Part shown: positions 33,053-42,135 of the stretch, piece after piece | Position numbering within the stretch: position 1 is the first letter of the stretch | Layout: each line of letters starts with the position of its first letter | Source: Massilia sp. BJB1822 | Lineage (GTDB): Bacteria > Pseudomonadota > Gammaproteobacteria > Burkholderiales > Burkholderiaceae_D | Assembly: GCF_013369485.1 (NCBI RefSeq) | Contig: NZ_JABWEB010000004.1 | Span: 124,001-188,000 of the forward strand | Direction of reading: 5' to 3' | DNA length: 64,000 nucleotides | Notes under the pieces: model-generated | Told to the model about the DNA's origin: nothing | Database searches by the model: none | The model's input: the letters and a program-made list of their open reading frames with translations, nothing else | Program-made: the position numbers and the translations under genes

Positions 33053-33727
33053 TCAAATCTGCCCATGTTCGGCGAAGGAATGCACGGTCGGGCCGGCCAC
33101 CACGAAATGGTCGAGCACGCGGATATCGACCAGGGCCAGCGCCTGGGCCAGCGCCCGCGTCAGCCGCAGATCGGACTCGCTGGGATCGGCGGTGCCCGAA
33201 GGATGGTTGTGCGCCAGCATGACGCTGGCGGCGTTCTGGTTGAGCGCCTCGCGCACCACTTCGCGCGGATAGACGCTGGTATGGGTCAGGGTGCCGCGAA
33301 ACATTTCGCGCGCCGCGATCAGGCGGTTCTTGACGTCGAGAAAGAGGACATGGAAGGATTCGTGGGGCTGACTGGCCATGGCCAGACGTAGATATTCCTT
33401 GACCGCCTGGGGCGAGGCCAGGGCATGGCCGCTTTGCAGTTCTTCATTGATGGCGCGCCGCGCCAATTCCATCACAGCCTGCAGTTGGGCGAACTTGGCG
33501 CTGCCCAGGCCGGGAATGCGGCAAAACTCCTGGAGTCCGGCGCCGCACAGGGCGCGCAGGGAGCCGAAATGGCGCAGGGTGTCGGCTCCCAGCTCCACCG
33601 CATTCTTGCCGCGCACGCCCACGCGCAGGAAAACGGCCAGCAATTCGGCATCGGACAGCGCTTGCGCGCCGAGCCGGATCAAGCGTTCGCGCGGCCGTTG
33701 CTGTTCCGGCCAGTCTGCAATTCCCAT
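33053..33727 (-). CDS. radC: RadC-family JAB1/MPN domain protein
   Basis: 224 residues. The N-terminal helix-hairpin-helix part ([38 protein letters not shown]) is followed by an MPN+ domain with the metal motif [17 protein letters not shown]. There are two adjacent ATG codons; I take the one at 33727, four bases after AGGAGG (33730 is the alternative). Called a DNA repair protein by tradition, although its biochemical role is not established. It is 86 bases downstream of the SMR gene, and may be in the same transcript. Confidence 0.93.
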   Translation of the reverse strand: MGIADWPEQQRPRERLIRLGAQALSDAELLAVFLRVGVRGKNAVELGADTLRHFGSLRALCGAGLQEFCRIPGLGSAKFAQLQAVMELARRAINEELQSGHALASPQAVKEYLRLAMASQPHESFHVLFLDVKNRLIAAREMFRGTLTHTSVYPREVVREALNQNAASVMLAHNHPSGTADPSESDLRLTRALAQALALVDIRVLDHFVVAGPTVHSFAEHGQI

Positions 33728-33815
33728 CATGCCTCCTGCTTGGTGGAAGAAGGCAATTATGGCGGCCCTTCAGGGAGTCGGCCTTGAAGCGGCGCAAGCC
33801 GGGCTTGCGCAGGTT

Positions 33816-34160
33816 TCAGGAGCGCGACAGCACGAAAGCGCCGGCAATGATCAGGCCGGCGCCGGCCAGGCGGGTAGGGCTCAGGTTTTCGCCCAGAATC
33901 ATAAAGCCGATCAGCATCACCAGCAGCATGGTGAAAGCCGTCATCAGCGGATAGGCCAGGCTGATCTGCAGGCGCTGCAGAGCGATGCTGTAGCAGATGA
34001 AACCCAGGCCGTAAGTGCCGCAGGCGCCGCCCAGATAGGCCAGGCGGCTCAGCGTCCAGCCAGCATTCTCCTGGTGCGAGAGTTTGATCAACAAGGTGGC
34101 CATGGCGCTGGCCAGGGAGGCCAGCACGCTCCAAAAGTAACCGCTCAGGACAGGGGACAT
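33816..34160 (-). CDS. Small four-helix SMR/EamA-type membrane protein
   Basis: 114 residues with four predicted membrane helices: SVLASLASAMATLLIKLS, LAYLGGACGTYGLGFICYS, SLAYPLMTAFTMLLVMLIG and LAGAGLIIAGAFVLS. The length and the motifs ALQRLQISLAYPL and GENLSPTRLAGAGLI fit the small multidrug resistance superfamily. The group includes ArnE/ArnF-type flippases of polyprenyl-phosphate sugars as well as drug exporters; EmrE-type Glu14 is not seen in helix 1. Its place 23 bases after a UbiA prenyltransferase gene, itself next to a GT-C-like gene, favours a lipid-sugar flippase role. This is inference. Confidence 0.82.
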   Translation of the reverse strand: MSPVLSGYFWSVLASLASAMATLLIKLSHQENAGWTLSRLAYLGGACGTYGLGFICYSIALQRLQISLAYPLMTAFTMLLVMLIGFMILGENLSPTRLAGAGLIIAGAFVLSRS

Positions 34161-34183
34161 GGGTTTTACTCAAAAATTAGGGA

Positions 34184-35521
34184 TCAATGACTGGCAAGGC
34201 CGGCCAGCAGTATACATCCGGCAATGACTACCAGGCTGACGCGGTCGCGGCTGACATAGAGCAGCGGGTCTTCGTTGACTTCGCCGCGGAAGGACAGGGT
34301 CCACAGGCGGCCCAGCCAGAAGGCGAGTAGCGGCACAATGCCCATCAGGAAGGCCGGATGCGGGTAAAGAACTTGCACTGTCGTCGAGCTGAAGTAGAGC
34401 ATGAAAACCAGGACGGACAGAAAGGCGCAATTGATGCCCATGATGCCCAGGGGAGCGCGGTCAGCCGTGGTGTAGCCGCGGCCACGCGTCTTGTCCTTGC
34501 CTTGGCGGTGCAGATTGAACAGTTCGCTGTGCCGCTTGAGCAAGGCCAGCGAGAGGAAGAGGAAGAAGGAAAAGCCCAGCAGCCAGTAGGACGGTTCGAT
34601 ATGGGTGGCTGCGCTGCCGCCCAGGATGCGCAGGCTGTACAGCAAGGCCAAGGTCACGATATCGACCATCAGCAAGCGCTTCAGATGCAGCGAATACGCC
34701 AGGGTGCAGACGAAATACACCGCCATGGCCAGCAGCAGCCAGGGATCGAGCCAGGCGCTGAGCAATAGACCAGCCGGGGCCAGCAGGGCGCTGGCGGCCA
34801 GCGCTACCGGTAGAGGCAGGGTGCCGGCGGCGATGGGACGGTGGCGTTTGCTGGGGTGCAGGCGGTCGTCCTGGGCGTCCAGCGCGTCGTTGAGCAGATA
34901 GGCGCTGGAGGCGCACAGTGAAAAGGCGAGGAAGGCCACGGCCGATTGTGCCAGCGTGTTCAGGTGCAGGGCATGGCCGGCCAGCATGGGGACGAAGACC
35001 AGCAGATTCTTCAGCCATTGGCGCGGCCGCATGGCGCACAGCAGCGGCCGATGCCAGCCGGTCCGCATGGCGCCGTGGCGGCTGGCATCGAGCCGCTCGC
35101 ATACCGTGTCCGCTGCAGCATGCCAACGATCCTGGCCGCTCGTGCTGCTCGGCTGCACGGTGCGGTCGAATAATTGCAGATGGCTGGCGACCTGCTCAGC
35201 GGCCTCCTGCTGCGAGGCCGCACCGAGCAGGATGCGGCGCCCCTGGGCACGCTGCTCGCCCAGGAATTGCAATAATTGCTGGTCATACGGCAGGGTGGCG
35301 GGATTGATCTGCACCGCTGCGGCCAATTTCCGGTCCAGTGTTTGCCGGCCCTGGCATAGCCAAAGGGGCAGCAGCCAGCTGCGCAGCAAATGGCGCTTCA
35401 CAAAGAGCAAGAGCGCTTCCCACAGCAGGCTGGAGGAAATCAGCATGCCGTCGAGCTCCACCAGCAGCGCCGGCGCGCTCGCCAAGCCGGCGTCTTGGCT
35501 GCCGGGCGAAGTGTGCGCCAT
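34184..35521 (-). CDS. UbiA-family prenyltransferase with decayed N-terminal HAD domain
   Basis: 445 residues. From about residue 155 it is a UbiA-type membrane prenyltransferase: MRPRQWLKNLLVFVPMLAG, the Mg-binding motif LLNDALDAQDDRLHPSKRHR and a second acidic region (MVDIVTLALLYSLRILGG), as in decaprenyl-phosphate phosphoribosyltransferases. The first 150 residues align in style with the HAD phosphatase domain that precedes UbiA in many bacterial fusions. However, the nucleophile motif DxDGT reads ELDGM (Glu22-Met26), and the final acidic motif (GDxxxD) is not present. The phosphatase should therefore be inactive. It starts 1 base after the upstream GT-C-like gene. Confidence 0.85.
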   Translation of the reverse strand: MAHTSPGSQDAGLASAPALLVELDGMLISSSLLWEALLLFVKRHLLRSWLLPLWLCQGRQTLDRKLAAAVQINPATLPYDQQLLQFLGEQRAQGRRILLGAASQQEAAEQVASHLQLFDRTVQPSSTSGQDRWHAAADTVCERLDASRHGAMRTGWHRPLLCAMRPRQWLKNLLVFVPMLAGHALHLNTLAQSAVAFLAFSLCASSAYLLNDALDAQDDRLHPSKRHRPIAAGTLPLPVALAASALLAPAGLLLSAWLDPWLLLAMAVYFVCTLAYSLHLKRLLMVDIVTLALLYSLRILGGSAATHIEPSYWLLGFSFFLFLSLALLKRHSELFNLHRQGKDKTRGRGYTTADRAPLGIMGINCAFLSVLVFMLYFSSTTVQVLYPHPAFLMGIVPLLAFWLGRLWTLSFRGEVNEDPLLYVSRDRVSLVVIAGCILLAGLASH

Positions 35522-35522
35522 C

Positions 35523-36476
35523 TCAGGCTCCCGCCGTTGTTGGCGCAGCGTCGGGGCGCCGCCAGCACATGGCGAAGGGAATCAGCAGCGGATACAAGCT
35601 CCACACCGCGCGCCCGTCCACGCGTACGGACAGCGCTGCATACAGTGGCGGCAAGGCCAGTAGCAGGAGCAGGCTTTTCAAGGGACGCAAGGCGGGCGGC
35701 GCCTGGCGCATGCCAAGCAGGCTGAGCGGCAGCACCAGGCTGACGGCGGCGGCGATCGAGGCCAGCGAGCGCACGTCGGCCAGGGCATTGAGCAGCGTTT
35801 GCAGGCTGGGCGCCCAGACATAGCTGGGCAGGCCGGTAATCAGCCACCAGCGCACCGCGAGCAGCCAGCCGCCCGCCGACGCCAGCGCGAGCAGGCCGGC
35901 GCCGAGCGAAATCTGGCGTGCCGCCAGCAGCCAGAACAGCAGCACGATATTTTCCTCGCGCACGGCAGTGGCCAGGATGCCGGCGCCCGCCGCCAGCCAG
36001 GGCTGGCCCGACACCACGGCCAGCACAAAGGCGGCGCGGGCGCAGATGGCGCCCGGGTCGACCAGCAGATAGGGCGCATACCAGACGGTCGGCACGGATA
36101 CGATCAGCAGCAGGCCGCCCACGATGGCGCGCTCGCGGCCCAGTTGCAGGCGCTGCACGGTCAACGCGATCATCACGGCAGCGGCCGTGATGCACAGCCA
36201 GTTGAGCGTGGCAAAGCTGTTATGCAGCTCGCCCGGTGCCAGCGCCGCCAGCGCCGGCACCAGCAGACGGTAAGGGAAGGGCGCGCGCAGCTCGCCCACC
36301 GGAATTTCGCCGCGCAGATAGCGCGCCGTGTCGTAATACGCCAGTGAATCTTCCACCGTGCCGCCCCAGCGCCACCACATCAGGGCCAGGGCCAGCGCGG
36401 CAAAGCCGCCAATCAGAAGGAGCAGAGTGGAGCCTTGCAAACGGGGAGAGCGGAAGCGCGAGGAAGAGTTCAGCAA
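35523..36476 (-). CDS. Polytopic membrane protein, GT-C glycosyltransferase-like
   Basis: 317 residues with about eight hydrophobic segments (LLLLIGGFAALALALMWW, AGAGILATAVREENIVLLFW, LASIAAAVSLVLPLSLLG). The first periplasmic loop holds acidic residues (VEDSLAYYDTARYLRGE) followed by APFPYRLLVPALAAL, a layout seen in GT-C glycosyltransferases that use polyprenyl-phosphate sugars. I cannot assign a named family, so the function is inferred from shape and context. It is the first gene of an operon with the UbiA fusion and the SMR protein. Confidence 0.7.
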   Translation of the reverse strand: MLNSSSRFRSPRLQGSTLLLLIGGFAALALALMWWRWGGTVEDSLAYYDTARYLRGEIPVGELRAPFPYRLLVPALAALAPGELHNSFATLNWLCITAAAVMIALTVQRLQLGRERAIVGGLLLIVSVPTVWYAPYLLVDPGAICARAAFVLAVVSGQPWLAAGAGILATAVREENIVLLFWLLAARQISLGAGLLALASAGGWLLAVRWWLITGLPSYVWAPSLQTLLNALADVRSLASIAAAVSLVLPLSLLGMRQAPPALRPLKSLLLLLALPPLYAALSVRVDGRAVWSLYPLLIPFAMCWRRPDAAPTTAGA

Positions 36477-36633
36477 TTTCTACAACCGGAGATTGGTAAA
36501 CTTGCCATTATAACCAAGTCGACGGCTGATATTTCTGAAGGGAAATTAAAGAAGCGCAGCCTGGATGGCGCCGGCTGCGCTCCTGGCGCGCAAGCTGGCT
36601 TACAATACTGGTTTGCAAGCTCACTGAAACGCC

Positions 36634-37089
36634 ATGTCTAACGCGCAAACTGCAGTCGTCACCAAATCGGCTTACCTTACTCTCCATTACCGTCTGGCCA
36701 CGCTGGACGGCCAGGACATCGTCACCACGTTCAACGGCACCCCGGCAACGCTGATGCTGGGCCAGGGCCAGTTGGCGCCCGTGCTGGAAGAACTCCTGCT
36801 GGGCCTGCCGGAAGGCACGCACCAGACTTTCGACCTGGCGGCTGGCCAGGGCTTCGGCGAACGCAATCCGGAGCTGGTGCGCGTCGTTTCGCGTGCTACC
36901 CTGGATGAAAACTCCGCCGCCGATGCCGACTACAAGGTCGGCGACCTGGTTGAATTCAATGCCCCGGGCGGCGGCCGCTTTGCCGGCGTGCTGCGCGAGT
37001 TGGGCGAGACGGAATGCCTCTTCGACTTCAACCACCCGCTGGCCGGCCAGCCGCTGCGTTTTGAAGTGAACCTCATCTCGGTGCTGTAA
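36634..37089 (+). CDS. fkpB: FKBP-type peptidyl-prolyl isomerase (SlpA/FkpB)
   Basis: 151 residues. FKBP half-domain features appear in YLTLHYRLATLDGQDIVTTF and ATLMLGQGQLAPVLEELLLG, with an inserted flap domain (YKVGDLVEFNAPGGGRFAGV) as in SlyD/SlpA proteins. It lacks the His-rich metal tail of SlyD. It catalyses proline isomerisation and acts as a folding chaperone in the cytoplasm. It sits 6 bases upstream of ispH, the conserved fkpB-ispH arrangement of proteobacteria. A TACAAT box at 36601-36606 is a candidate -10. Confidence 0.93.
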   Translation: MSNAQTAVVTKSAYLTLHYRLATLDGQDIVTTFNGTPATLMLGQGQLAPVLEELLLGLPEGTHQTFDLAAGQGFGERNPELVRVVSRATLDENSAADADYKVGDLVEFNAPGGGRFAGVLRELGETECLFDFNHPLAGQPLRFEVNLISVL

Positions 37090-37095
37090 AACACT

Positions 37096-38043
37096 ATGGA
37101 AAAAGAAATCCTCCTGGCCCAGCCGCGCGGCTTTTGCGCCGGCGTGGACCGCGCCATCGAAATCGTGGAGCGCGCGCTGCAGCAGTTCGGCGCGCCGATC
37201 TATGTGCGCCACGAGATCGTGCACAACGCCTATGTGGTGGCCGATCTGCGCGCCAAGGGCGCCATCTTCATCGAGGAGCTGGACGATGTCCCGGCCGGCA
37301 ACACCCTGGTGTTTTCGGCCCACGGAGTGTCCAAGGCGGTGCGGGCGGAAGCCGAGGCGCGCGGCCTGAGCATCTTCGACGCCACCTGTCCGCTGGTTAC
37401 CAAGGTGCACGTGGAAGTGGCCAAGATGCGCAAGCAGGGCTGCGAGATCGTCATGATCGGCCACGACGGCCATCCCGAGGTGGAAGGCACCATGGGCCAG
37501 ACCGAGGCGGGCATGTATCTGGTGGAAACGGTTGCCGATGTGGCCACCTTGAATGTGCAGAATCCCGAGCAGCTGGCGTATGTCTCCCAGACAACGTTGT
37601 CAGTAGACGACACTATTGACATCATTTCGGCCCTGAAACAGCGATTCCCGCATATCATCGAGCCGAAAAAAGGGGACATCTGCTACGCCACCACCAACCG
37701 CCAGGAAGCCGTGAAGTTCATGGCGCCGCAAGTGGAAGTGGTTATTGTGGTCGGCAGTCCGAATAGCTCGAATTCCAACCGCCTGCGCGAAGTGGCCGAG
37801 AAAAAGGGTACGCCCGCCTATATGGTGGACAATGCGGCCCAGATCGACGCCGCATGGCTGGAAGGCCGCCAGCGCGTCGGCGTGACTGCCGGCGCCTCGG
37901 CGCCTGAAGTCTTGGTGCAGGCCGTGATCGACCGTCTCAAGGAGCTGGGCGCGAAAAGCGTGCGGCCGCTGGACGGGGTGCAGGAAGCGGTGACTTTCCC
38001 GCTGCCTAAAGGTCTGGAAGGGAGTAAGAGCGCCTCGGCCTGA
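37096..38043 (+). CDS. ispH: 4-hydroxy-3-methylbut-2-enyl diphosphate reductase IspH
   Basis: 315 residues. All three iron-sulfur cysteines are seen: [31 protein letters not shown] and [15 protein letters not shown]. The substrate-binding SSNSNRL segment ([16 protein letters not shown]) and [10 protein letters not shown] are also conserved. The 4Fe-4S enzyme performs the last step of the MEP isoprenoid pathway, forming IPP and DMAPP. It is co-transcribed with fkpB. A promoter and long leader for the liv operon begin just after its stop. Confidence 0.97.
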   Translation: MEKEILLAQPRGFCAGVDRAIEIVERALQQFGAPIYVRHEIVHNAYVVADLRAKGAIFIEELDDVPAGNTLVFSAHGVSKAVRAEAEARGLSIFDATCPLVTKVHVEVAKMRKQGCEIVMIGHDGHPEVEGTMGQTEAGMYLVETVADVATLNVQNPEQLAYVSQTTLSVDDTIDIISALKQRFPHIIEPKKGDICYATTNRQEAVKFMAPQVEVVIVVGSPNSSNSNRLREVAEKKGTPAYMVDNAAQIDAAWLEGRQRVGVTAGASAPEVLVQAVIDRLKELGAKSVRPLDGVQEAVTFPLPKGLEGSKSASA

Positions 38044-38049
38044 ATCGTG

Positions 38050-38080
38050 TTGCAGTCCGCTTCGATTGTGTGAATATAAT
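38050..38080 (+). promoter_or_regulatory. Candidate promoter of the liv operon
   Basis: TTGCAG (38050-38055), 19-base spacer, perfect TATAAT (38075-38080). The long spacer makes it imperfect. If used, it gives a leader of about 280 bases before livH. Confidence 0.45.
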
Positions 38081-38086
38081 TTGGCG

Positions 38087-38369
38087 GTGTCCCCGTATTT
38101 TAAGTATTAGTTTTTTGTGAACCTCGCTATGATTGGCGAAGTCATGGAAGATTGTCGTTTCGACCTTTTTCTGCGAAATCCAGGAAAAAGCCGGGACGGC
38201 CAAGGTGCAGTAGGGATATCGCAGTAGATGGATGCAGGACCGGCCAGAGGCATCTGGCCGGACAGGCGGCGTCAAACGGCGGCACCATGGGGCTCATCCC
38301 CTGGTGCCGTTTTTCTTACGCAGCCGCAGAAGTGTTTCACACAACGCGAACTGAAGGGGCAATCTCACG
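38087..38369 (+). promoter_or_regulatory. Long structured leader of the liv operon
   Basis: This 5' region of livH has no credible gene. It has a perfect hairpin CCGGCCAGA-GGCA-TCTGGCCGG (38240-38261) and, 19 bases later, a terminator-like stem at 38281-38308 with a T-tract. A short frame at 38130-38228 (MIGEVMEDCRFD...) is not rich in Leu, Ile or Val codons, so classical leader-peptide attenuation is not evident. A riboswitch, sRNA target or protein-dependent attenuator is possible. Confidence 0.45.
38281..38317 (+). terminator. Terminator-like hairpin 53 bases before livH
   Basis: GGCACCATGGGG-CTCAT-CCCCTGGTGCC with a single bulged base, followed by GTTTTTCTT. Its place inside the leader, well after the ispH stop and the TATAAT box, suggests conditional termination and not simply the end of ispH. 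Confidence 0.65.
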
Positions 38370-39299
38370 ATGGATACCTTTATCCAACAAATTCTCAACG
38401 GCCTGGTGCTGGGCAGCATGTATGCGCTGGTCGCCCTCGGTTACACGATGGTTTATGGCGTACTCAACCTGATCAACTTCGCCCATGGCGACGTGCTGAT
38501 GATCGGCGCCATGATCGGCATGTCCATCCTGCATTTACTGGGCGTATATGCGCCCGGCCTGCCTGGCTATGTCCAGCTGGCCATCGCCATCATCGGCGCC
38601 ATTCCGGCCTGCATGCTGGTCAACATCCTGATCGAACGCATCGCTTACCGCCGCCTGCGCAATGCGCCGCGCCTGGCACCGCTGATCACCGCCATCGGCG
38701 TCTCCATCCTGCTGCAAACCTTTGCCATGATGATCTGGAAGCGCAATCCGCTGCCCTTCCCGCAAGTGCTGCCGACCGAACCCATCATGATCGGCGGCGC
38801 CGTCATCAGCCAGACCCAGGTGCTGTTGCTGGTGCTGGCCACCCTGTCCATGGTCGGCCTCGTGCTGCTGGTCGAGAAAACCCGCATGGGCCGCGCCATG
38901 CGCGCCGTGGCCGAAAACCCGCGCGTGGCCGGCCTGATGGGCGTGGACTCGAATAAAGTCATCGTCGCCACTTTCGCCATCGGCGCGGCCCTGGCCGGCG
39001 TGGCCGGCGTGATGTGGGGCGCCAACTACGCCACCATCCAGTACACCATGGGCACCGTGCCGGGCCTGAAGGCCTTCTCGGCAGCGGTCCTGGGCGGCAT
39101 CGGCAATATCTACGGCGCCATGATCGGCGGCCTGGTGCTGGGCGTGATCGAAAGCCTGGGCGCCGGCTATATCGGCGAACTGACGGGCGGCTTCCTCGGC
39201 AGCCACTACCAGGACATCTTCGCCTTCGTGGTGCTGATCCTGGTGCTCACCGTGCGTCCTTCCGGCATCATGGGCGAGCGCGTCGCCGACCGCGCCTGA
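38370..39299 (+). CDS. livH: Branched-chain amino acid ABC transporter permease LivH
   Basis: 309 residues, polytopic, with the LivH signatures QILNGLVLGSMYALVALGYT and VYGVLNLINFAHGDVLMIGA at the N-terminus and AAVLGGIGNIYGAMIGGL near the end. It forms the inner membrane channel with LivM. The gene is first in livH-livM-livG-livF and has an upstream structured leader. No livK-type binding protein gene is adjacent. Confidence 0.95.
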   Translation: MDTFIQQILNGLVLGSMYALVALGYTMVYGVLNLINFAHGDVLMIGAMIGMSILHLLGVYAPGLPGYVQLAIAIIGAIPACMLVNILIERIAYRRLRNAPRLAPLITAIGVSILLQTFAMMIWKRNPLPFPQVLPTEPIMIGGAVISQTQVLLLVLATLSMVGLVLLVEKTRMGRAMRAVAENPRVAGLMGVDSNKVIVATFAIGAALAGVAGVMWGANYATIQYTMGTVPGLKAFSAAVLGGIGNIYGAMIGGLVLGVIESLGAGYIGELTGGFLGSHYQDIFAFVVLILVLTVRPSGIMGERVADRA

Positions 39300-39324
39300 G
39301 CGCAGAAAGACAAGAGGATACAGA

Positions 39325-40542
<1,218 letters not shown>

Positions 40543-40553
40543 GGATAGTAGAC

Positions 40554-41324
40554 ATGAGCAATGAAGTCATTCTGAATATCGCCGGCGTCAACAAACGCTT
40601 CGGCGGCCTGCAGGCGCTGACCGATGTCGGCATCAAGATCATGCGCGGCCAGATCTACGGCCTGATTGGTCCCAACGGCGCGGGCAAGACCACCTTCTTC
40701 AATGTGATCACGGGCTTGTACCAGCCCGACACCGGTACCTTCGAACTGGCCGGCAAACCGTATTCGCCTTCGGCCCCGCATGCCGTGGCCAAGGCCGGCA
40801 TCGCGCGCACCTTCCAGAACATCCGCCTGTTCGGCGAAATGACGGCGCTGGAAAACGTGATGGTGGGACGCCATGTGCGCTCGCACCAGGGCGTGTTCGG
40901 CGCCATCTTCCGCCACAAGGCCGCGCGCGAAGAGGAGGCATCGATCCGCCGCCGCGCGCAAGAGCTGCTGGACTTCGTCGGCATCGGCCAGTTTGCCAGC
41001 CGCACCGCCAAATATCTCTCGTATGGCGACCAGCGCCGCCTGGAAATCGCGCGCGCCCTGGCCACCGATCCGCAGCTGCTGGCGCTGGACGAACCTGCGG
41101 CCGGCATGAACGCCACCGAGAAGCTGGCCTTGCGCGAATTGCTGGTCAAGATCAAGGCCGAAGGCAAGACCGTGCTGTTGATCGAGCACGACGTCAAGCT
41201 GATGATGGGCCTGTGCGACCGCATCACCGTGCTCGAATACGGCAAGCCGATCGCCGAAGGTCTACCGGCGGAAATACAAAGCAATCAGGCCGTCATCGAC
41301 GCCTATCTGGGAGGATCGCATTAA
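40554..41324 (+). CDS. livG: Branched-chain amino acid ABC transporter ATPase LivG
   Basis: 256 residues from the ATG at 40554, preceded by GTGAGGATAGT; a GTG at 40539 overlapping livM is less likely. It has Walker A GPNGAGKTTFFN, the livG-type RTFQNIRLF motif, an ABC signature degenerate as LSYGDQRRLEIARAL, Walker B LLALDEPAAGMN and switch His in LLIEHDVKLMM. It provides ATP hydrolysis for the importer. Its stop TAA overlaps the livF ATG by one base. Confidence 0.95.
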   Translation: MSNEVILNIAGVNKRFGGLQALTDVGIKIMRGQIYGLIGPNGAGKTTFFNVITGLYQPDTGTFELAGKPYSPSAPHAVAKAGIARTFQNIRLFGEMTALENVMVGRHVRSHQGVFGAIFRHKAAREEEASIRRRAQELLDFVGIGQFASRTAKYLSYGDQRRLEIARALATDPQLLALDEPAAGMNATEKLALRELLVKIKAEGKTVLLIEHDVKLMMGLCDRITVLEYGKPIAEGLPAEIQSNQAVIDAYLGGSH

Positions 41325-42046
41325 TGAGTGCCAATGTTCTGAAAGTAGCGGGACTGAAGGTCGCGTATGGCGGCATCAAGGCAGTCAAAGGCATCGATCT
41401 GGAAGTGAACAAGGGTGAGCTGGTGACGCTGATCGGCGCCAATGGCGCCGGCAAGACCACCACGCTGAAAGCCATCACCGGCACGCTGCCCGACTGCAAG
41501 GTCGAAGGCACGATCAGCTATATGGGCCAGTCGCTGAAGGGCAGCAAATCCTTCCACCTGGTCGAGAAAAAGCTCGCCATGGTGCCCGAGGGGCGTGGTG
41601 TGTTCACGCGCATGACCATCCACGAAAACCTGATGATGGGTGCCTACACGCGGGACGACAAGGCCGGCGTGGAGGCCGATATCGCCAAGTGGTACGACAT
41701 CTTCCCGCGCCTGAAAGAGCGCTCGGCACAGCTGGCCGGCACCCTGTCCGGCGGCGAACAGCAGATGCTGGCGATGGCGCGCGCGCTGATGTGCCATCCC
41801 GAGCTGCTGCTGCTGGATGAGCCGTCGATGGGCCTGTCGCCGATCATGGTCGATAAAATCTTTGAGGTGATCCGCAACGTCTCGAAAGAAGGCATCACCA
41901 TTTTGCTGGTCGAGCAGAACGCCAAGCTTGCCTTGGAAGCCGCCGACCGCGGCTACGTGATGGACTCCGGCCAGATCACCATGACCGGCAATGCCGACGA
42001 CATGCTGCACGACCCCCGCGTCAAAGCCGCCTACCTCGGCGAATAA
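41324..42046 (+). CDS. livF: Branched-chain amino acid ABC transporter ATPase LivF
   Basis: 240 residues from the ATG at 41324 (TAATG overlap with livG). It has Walker A GANGAGKTTTLK, the LivF-type VPEGRGVFTRMTIHENL motif, signature LSGGEQQMLAMARAL, Walker B LLLLDEPSMGLSP and ILLVEQNAKLAL. It partners LivG in the importer. The operon ends here; 3 bases after the stop, palindromic repeat R4 begins and may end transcription. Confidence 0.95.
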   Translation: MSANVLKVAGLKVAYGGIKAVKGIDLEVNKGELVTLIGANGAGKTTTLKAITGTLPDCKVEGTISYMGQSLKGSKSFHLVEKKLAMVPEGRGVFTRMTIHENLMMGAYTRDDKAGVEADIAKWYDIFPRLKERSAQLAGTLSGGEQQMLAMARALMCHPELLLLDEPSMGLSPIMVDKIFEVIRNVSKEGITILLVEQNAKLALEAADRGYVMDSGQITMTGNADDMLHDPRVKAAYLGE

Positions 42047-42049
42047 ACC

Positions 42050-42135
42050 TTTGATCCAGCGCAAAAAATGTCCACCCTGGTGTCAGGCGGGGCCGCCGAG
42101 GCACCAGAGGTGGACATTTTTTGATTTTTATCAAA
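42050..42135. repeat. Variant A dispersed palindromic repeat, copy R4
   Basis: Outer arms TTTGAT (42050-42055) and ATCAAA (42130-42135). The inner arms CAAAAAATGTCCACC (42062-42076) and GGTGGACATTTTTTG (42109-42123) are perfect. The centre carries GGTGTCAGG and an extra GC-rich insert compared with the other copies. The right outer arm contains the stop codon of the convergent ammonia-lyase gene (TGA, complement of 42131-42133). Confidence 0.85.

Noticed and set aside
33378..34190. Plus-strand open frame over radC and the SMR gene
   Set aside because: It spans two well supported minus-strand genes and their gap and has no ribosome site.
38006..38275. Minus-strand open frame of 89 codons in the liv leader
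   Set aside because: No ribosome site or family features; the region is better explained as promoter and structured leader of livH.
38228..38956. Plus-strand open frame running from the leader through livH
   Set aside because: It is out of frame with livH and reads through the terminator-like hairpin; composition is typical of a shadow frame.
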